The translations under genes were made by a program, and so were the position numbers. From Lycocorax pyrrhopterus obiensis (Eukaryota > Chordata > Aves > Passeriformes > Paradisaeidae), in assembly GCA_014706295.1 (NCBI GenBank), contig JACSVZ010000015.1, forward strand, positions 56,541,535 through 56,605,534: 64,000 nt of DNA. Reading direction: 5' to 3'. The notes beneath the pieces were generated by a model. That model made no database searches, was not told the DNA's origin, and saw only the letters and a list, made by a program, of their open reading frames with translations. Shown here piece by piece: positions 57,923 to 64,000 of the stretch (its first letter is position 1; each line of letters opens with the position of its first letter).

Positions 57923-60900
57923 GTAAAAGGGGAAGCTGTGCTGAGAGGAGCTTGAGTATTCTGAGCATAAACGAATGTGGGACTCTGGGGACCACCTGGC
58001 ATCCTTAACTAGCATGTGTAAACACAGTTTCAGAGCATTCCAGTTTAGGGGGGGGGGGGGGGGAGGAAAGTAGTCTAATGATAGTTGAAGTCAAGAATCC
58101 CGTAGTGTTTTATTTATTCTCCTGAGTATATGATACTGCATCAGATAGATCCATCCTTCTGAAATGTGGGCACTGAAGCTGAAAGGAACCTTTCTTTATC
58201 ACTTCATTTCAAGGCTGTGGCTGGGACTGAATAAGAAGAAATGTACTGAGTCTTGAATCACTGACCTTGTTTTCCCCAGAAGGCTGAATTTTTCTTTGGA
58301 GAGCTTCTGCTAACCAAAGTTGACAGCTAAAGTGCACCACCCATCATACCTCATGCTGGAATTAGAATTTGCTAGAACCTATCCTGGCTGGTCCGTGTTC
58401 TGCCAGGTCTCTTTTTGTTGCAATTGTGAGAGCTTGTTGCAGTACTAGAACATTAATTAGTGGATCTGTGTGTGCCTGCATAAGTGAGCATGTTGGCCAG
58501 AATGTTGGGTAGGATGGTGAGAAACTCAGTTCTCTTGCCTTTTTCTTGCCCAAGAGTGTAAATCAAAAAATTTGTGACCCAGGGTTTTCACAAAGGATGT
58601 ATTCAGTAAAAAGAATGATAAAGTGCCTGAAAGGTTACTTTCATTTTACAACCAAAGAGGACTTGCGTGTGTCAGAAATGCTTATTACTGAGTAGACCTT
58701 CAGAGGCATTAATAAAGGCAAAACAATCTGCCTGTGCTAATCCTGTGGTACTGCAGTCGTGTTCTTCCACTGTCACCTCATGTTCAGTCACACGGTTTTC
58801 TCCATAACGAGCCTTGTCTGTACACCATGCTCTCTTTCAAGATAATTAATGGTGTGAAAGATGAGAGAAACAGAAAGCGCCTGCACTTCCAAAGCAGTCA
58901 GAACAAATCAATAGTAACTTCCACTTGTCTTGCAACTGCGGGTTGTGTGTCAGAATCCAGGCTGGCAACAAGTGGTACCCTTTGATGAACTCCACCCCTG
59001 GTACCTTGTTTCACCTCTGCTGTGGTAATATGTAACACAGATTTTTGACTGAGGAAGTTCCCCACAGTAGTTTTGACTAATTTGAGTAGGGTCATACAGA
59101 AGAGGCAAGAGAGGACCATTACTCTTGGTACACTATTTGATCACGTTTTCTGTACTTATTTGCTATCACAAGCTTTTTTTTGTAAGGAAGCAGCTGGGCT
59201 GTACTGGCTGTAAGGCCAGGAACATCTTTCATATAATTACTTCCTTTTAAGAAAATGGCTCCGTTGCTTTTCCCCACTGCTTCCACAATATTCTTCATCT
59301 TAATCATTCATGAGTCAGAAGCCTCAAACTTGTTTATATGGAAGTCTCGTTTTGGATTACCTAGGGAACCTGTCACTTTGTCTTCTTTGGGGAAGTCGCT
59401 GTAAGCAAACTAGAAAGAACCAGTATGGACATCTAGTTCAATCCTTGTGCCACTGGAGGTAAAGCAATAAAAAGTGTCTTACATTTTTATCACTTTGCAC
59501 GTCAAGCAACTGGAAGAACCTACTTTGCAAACCATTTCCTCCCTTCCCCAGAATAAAAGCAGTACTCTGGCTTCCTTACTATTAGGCTGTCATTGGGATT
59601 TCATGTCTTCAAACAGCGGGTTGGAATTCCGGGTCTGAATAGGGTGTATTTAACCACCACCAAAGACCCCCAGACAGTCAAAACAGCATACAAATTGTTA
59701 GGGACATTTGGTCTGATCCCACCCTCTAAAATTGTCTCTGTATTTTATACTCTTTATTAGAGTAAATGCAAAGAAGTGATCAAAGGAGTGTCATAATGTG
59801 GTCAGGGATTTATGTCTGTAAATAAACTCCATAAAAATGGACTCAGGCTCCCCCTTCCTCACCACAGCCACAATTATTTCCATTCTCTATTTTCAGAGCT
59901 TGACCTTGGTACTAAAGGAAGGTGAAAGCCTGCACTACATCTGTAAATAGAAAGATATTTAGGTTAAAGATCTGAGTTTTTCTCTTGGAATCTATATTTG
60001 TAAAAGACAAAGATGCATTTATAGTGTGCTTGCTCTTCTCACTTCTATTAATATTTAACAAAAAATTAATGTAAATGTAAAGTTTTTCATTAGCATACGC
60101 ATGGCATGTCCATACTGGAAATAGAAGACAATACTTTTCAACCTTGTAATAAGTCTATAGTGTGTTTTGTGCTTGAAAATGTGTGTTGATTGGAAGATAA
60201 GAAACTGAGACACACGTTTCTTGTTCAGCTGAAATCAGATATCATACTGCACTGGTGGATCTCCAGGGGTATCACCAGTCTTTCTTCAGTGTCTTTAATT
60301 AGCCATTTTAACATGGCAGATCAGTGGGCAGCATAATAACCTGTTAGAATTCACAGTAGCAGCTGATAGCAAATTACATTACCTGTGACTTAAAAGCCTG
60401 GAATGGGGTTGGTAGTGAGGAGAAAGCCTGTTTGCTTCATGCTGCAGAGACAAGACTGAAAGGCTGGTTCCTTGGAACATGGAGAGAGAGAACCCTGTAA
60501 ATCTACTGTAAATGCAGATTGCATAAATAAGCCACAAGTTGTGCAGGAGCTTTTTATTCTTAGTTAGAATCTCTCTTACAAAGTCGCATTATCCTCTTCA
60601 CAGAGATTCTTAGACACTGCAAATTTTACTGGATTCTATAGCCCCACGTGCCATTCTTAGTCATATGTTTCCTTTCTTCTCTTCTTCCACTTAATTGTTT
60701 CATTTTGCTTTGAAACTCCTGGATTTTCCTGAAGTGTTTTGGTATTCACTCAGACAATACAAGTTTTATTTTTAATCTTTTATAGGTAAAGGTTTACTTT
60801 TACAGAATAGGTATGATTTCTGTATTCCTATGGCCACCATTAAAAGTACTTCACCTTGATGAGGTGAAGGCCGCCAGGTAGTTGTGCTACACAGAAATTC

Positions 60901-63900
60901 AGTCATACTGCCAGCACAGCTAACTGGCTTTGGTACCTTAAATGCTCTGTGGATGCCCCTTTAGAATATTTGGGTCACAGTTGCTCACTTGTGATGGTCA
61001 GTAATAGCAGATTTCCCACTCGAGTGGATATGGTTGTGGTGAATAATACCCAGATCCTATGGTGACAAGTCCACAGAGGTACCCAAGATTGCATCAATAT
61101 TCACGTGCCACAGCAGCCTTGAAGCTGGGCTTGAGTCCAGATGTGGTGCTTGGCCCCACCCTTAAGGCCAGGTCATTCTCAAAGGTAATATAGATAATAG
61201 CAAGGATTATGTTTCTCCTAAGGTAGTGACACGGGCAGGGTGGACCATACACGGCAAAGGCCTGTTCTGCACGTTGGATGTACCCCTCCACCAGTTTCTG
61301 TTCTTTCCATCTGGCCTTCCAGCTTCATTACAGGATCAGTGTCTTGCAGACAGGATGGCACAAGGATCCTGCTTAAAAAGGCTCATAATGTTACTTTCTG
61401 CAAAGAGTATAGAGAAGGAGCCTATTATTAAGGGATTTTTTACTTATCTGCTGCTTCAGTGAATATAAACATAAACACATGGGAAAGAAAACTTTGGTGG
61501 GAACTGATGCTAGCAAAACCAGGTTTGATCATAAAGTAAGAAAAGATAAAGGATCTTGAAGAGACTCTGATTTGCTAATCCACCCCTTTGCATCAAAACA
61601 GGATTAACAATACCTGCAAAATGTTAGGTTTCCTTTTTTATTCTGGAGATTAAATGGGAAAACATGCTTAGATCAAAGTTATTTGTATGCTTTTTAAACT
61701 GAGAGTTAAGGAAACGGGAGAGCAGTGCATCTATGCAAGATTCATTGGTCTGTGCAAGGATAATTCTTTTGAAGAGATGATACTAAGATATTTAAAGGGC
61801 ACATCAAATATTCATGACCTGTTCTGTAAGCCATAGCATCCTACTGGAAATTCACCTTGATGTGACCTGGGTTGTTGCACTGGATAAAGATGTCTTTGCC
61901 TTGTGAAGTAAAAAGATGCACAAGTGGTTTTTTTGAATAACAAGGTTTTCTCTCTTGCCATTGCCTATATCCACCATAACATTGTCCCAACCTTTTGCTT
62001 GTCCCAGTTTTTTTTTTTTTTCCTGCAAATAAGCTGTGCCTTTTGTGGTCAACTGAATTTTTGCCATTGGTTATTTTTCTTCATGAAAAAATAAATTTCT
62101 TTAATGCCCAAACCATCATTTTGCTCTGTACTGGGCCTCTGATGTTTTTGTGCAAAAACACTCCTTTCCTCTTCCCCAAAGAGCAGAAAAACATTTTACA
62201 TGTTATCCACAACAGGAGCAGCATCAGCAATATTATTTCCTTCTCTGTGGACATCCAAAAATTAAAATGGAACCTCGTTCTCTAGGAGTTTCACTTTCCC
62301 TTCTGCATACAGGCATTTGAAGAAAAATGTCAAATCCCTTCCTGTGGCATCTTAGAGATAATTTCAGCTGTAGACAATTATTCAGGGAAAGGCTCCCTAC
62401 CCTAATGGCAAGAACTTGACACCTGTGGACAAGCTAATTGGCAGTTTATTTAGAAGAAGGTCTTGGATGTTCTCCTGTAAATGCTGGGTATGCTGAAGTC
62501 ACTGCTTTTACGGTGATGGCTTTGAGTGGCTTGCTCAGTTCCTTGCTTTTCCAGGGGCACATCCTAAAACCCATGGAAAAATGGGGAAAAATGCCTACTT
62601 CTCCAGTCAGATGTCACTCCTCTCTGGAGCCTTCTGCACCCCACTATGGTTCTTAGAGACTGAATACGTCTTTCTGGCTCAGCATCCCTCCTGTGTGTGT
62701 TTGCCTGTGGCAGAGGTGGAGTGGGTTAGTCCCCACAAAGCCTTGGACAAAGTACTGCGCTTTCTCCTGGAGCAGCAGCACAGGCAATGCCAGAGCTGGA
62801 GGGCTGCCAGTTTGCCTCGTGTGCCAGCACACCTCAGCTGAAGTGTCATCATCACCTGGGGACTGTCACCAGCCCTTGCACGTCTGCTCTAATCAGCTCA
62901 CGGTCACAGGTAATGAGTCATGCCTTCTGCAAGATGTCTGAGAGGCACTTGTGTGGATTTTTATTCCCCCCCTAAGCAGGAATATCTGATAGCCAAATGT
63001 CATGTGTCAGGTGTAACTTTACACCTCTGAATTGAGAGTTTTGCTCATTATTGTATATTCAGTAGACTATCTCTTGGATGTTCCCAAGATCAGAGCCCAG
63101 CCCTGCTGGAGGCTAAATACTAGGCTTCTGCTCCTGATGCAGAGAATTCCTGTGATGTTTTGACATCCTGTAATCCTTTTGTTCATCTGTATAGTGTCGA
63201 GGCAACAGCTCTGCATTGCAGAAAAATTCAGTCAAAAGAGACTCCTGTTAAGAAAGGCAGCTGACACCAACCTTATAAAAACTACTTGAAAACTGACATG
63301 AGTTTATGCAAGAGATTCATGTTTGCATAACAAATATCATTCATTTCTAATAGCTACCTTGACTAACTATCCAAACTGTTGTCTTTTTTTGGGATGGCAT
63401 ACAGGATCTCCTTCAGAGTCAATAGCTGGATTCTAACAAGGGATGCAGTATTCAACATCTTAATTACTTCTCAACAATACATTTCTCTGATGGCAATTCC
63501 ACTGAAAGAGCTCTTTTGTAGTACTCTTCTTCTGTAATGAGGATTAACTATTCACAAATGGTAGAGGTGAAATACCACACTTAGATATACTGCTTATACA
63601 AATAAGTATAAAAAGTAAAATGTCTCCATCTGCTTTCTTACAAACATTTGAGTATCTGTCTTGAGAGCATTCCAAAAGGCCAGCTAGCCCAGGTGCCAAA
63701 AGAAAAAGCCGAGAGAAGGGGAGAAGGACAGGGCAAGTAAGGACAGGTTGCTTTGCCTTGAGGAACTCTTGAGCCTCCAGTTACTTGTGTCTCAAGGACT
63801 GTGTGTAGAAGTGATGATATTTAGCAACCCTCAACATACTTTTCCATTAACTTGTTTGGTCCTTCTAAATCCATCTCAGCTGCTGACAGGGATTTCCACA

Positions 63901-64000
63901 GCACGTCATGTGAAGAACCACATCATCTTGTTTCGTCCTGCTTTTATCCTGCTACTTCTAAGTTTTCTGTGATGCCCCTTAGTCCTTGTATTGGAGGGGA
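57923..64000 (+). other. KIAA1549 intron 10, incomplete
   Basis: At least 6.1 kb of intron follows the GTAAAA donor. A G16 run lies 125 bp downstream of the exon. The expected next coding block of the family was not found, so its exon lies past the window. No other gene or firm transposon was recognised. Confidence 0.8.
58048..58063. repeat. G16 homopolymer
   Basis: Uninterrupted run of 16 G in intron 10, 125 bp after the transmembrane exon. It is able to form G-quadruplex structures in RNA or DNA. Confidence 0.95.

Noticed and set aside
59420..59465. Inverted CR1-like tail (ACATCTAGTTCAATCC)
   Set aside because: Only about 20 bp resemble the CR1 end and there is no further CR1 sequence beside it.
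1..64000. tRNA or other structured RNA genes, CRISPR array, operon-like gene sets, intact transposase or viral genes
   Set aside because: No B-box with a cloverleaf, regular spacer array or intact polymerase frame was seen on either strand. The window is an ordinary vertebrate gene with introns, and I found no new multi-component system.

Overview
This window comes from an animal genome, most likely a bird. It carries 3'-anchored CR1 LINE copies, two of them ending in the ATTCTATGAT-type tail typical of bird CR1. It also has GT-AG spliced coding exons inside AT-rich introns. Turtles and crocodilians also carry CR1, so a non-avian archosaur or turtle is not excluded.

There is one recognisable gene, on the + strand: the KIAA1549 orthologue, a type I membrane protein of the DUF3827/KIAA1549 family. 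Nine consecutive coding exons can be placed to the base from splice sites, unbroken phase and family similarity: 26515-29193, 30681-30769, 36440-36617, 38131-38258, 39688-39871, 46294-46353, 48893-49038, 55478-55655 and 57738-57922. With the single codon base supplied by the upstream exon they make 1276 codons without a frame break. They cover the Ser/Thr/Pro-rich ectodomain (one giant exon), the conserved folded juxtamembrane ectodomain, the single transmembrane helix and the first cytoplasmic residues. The signal-peptide exon must lie upstream of base 1, and most of the cytoplasmic tail lies beyond base 64000. I see neither in the window.

Layout: 1-26514 is read as the 3' part of a large first intron. 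It holds two + strand CR1 remnants (6375-7281, 8500-8897), one old - strand CR1 remnant (about 13090-13450), simple repeats, a CpG-dense segment (22850-23400) and a cluster of CATG-centred palindromes about 600 bp before the giant exon. From 26515 to 57922 exons alternate with introns of 1.4-6.4 kb, one holding a short CR1 3' tail (41555-41616). From 57923 to the end is one further, incomplete intron.

I found no RNA gene, CRISPR array, intact transposon or second protein-coding gene, and no candidate for a new multi-gene system. The most useful leads are protein-level. A conserved D-x-G-S-G-D site could carry a glycosaminoglycan chain. A lone C-x-x-C pair sits in an otherwise nearly cysteine-free mucin-like region. 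A basic R-I-W-R-R cluster is placed where ectodomain shedding could occur. Several clustered transcription-factor motifs in introns are also worth checking against comparative data.
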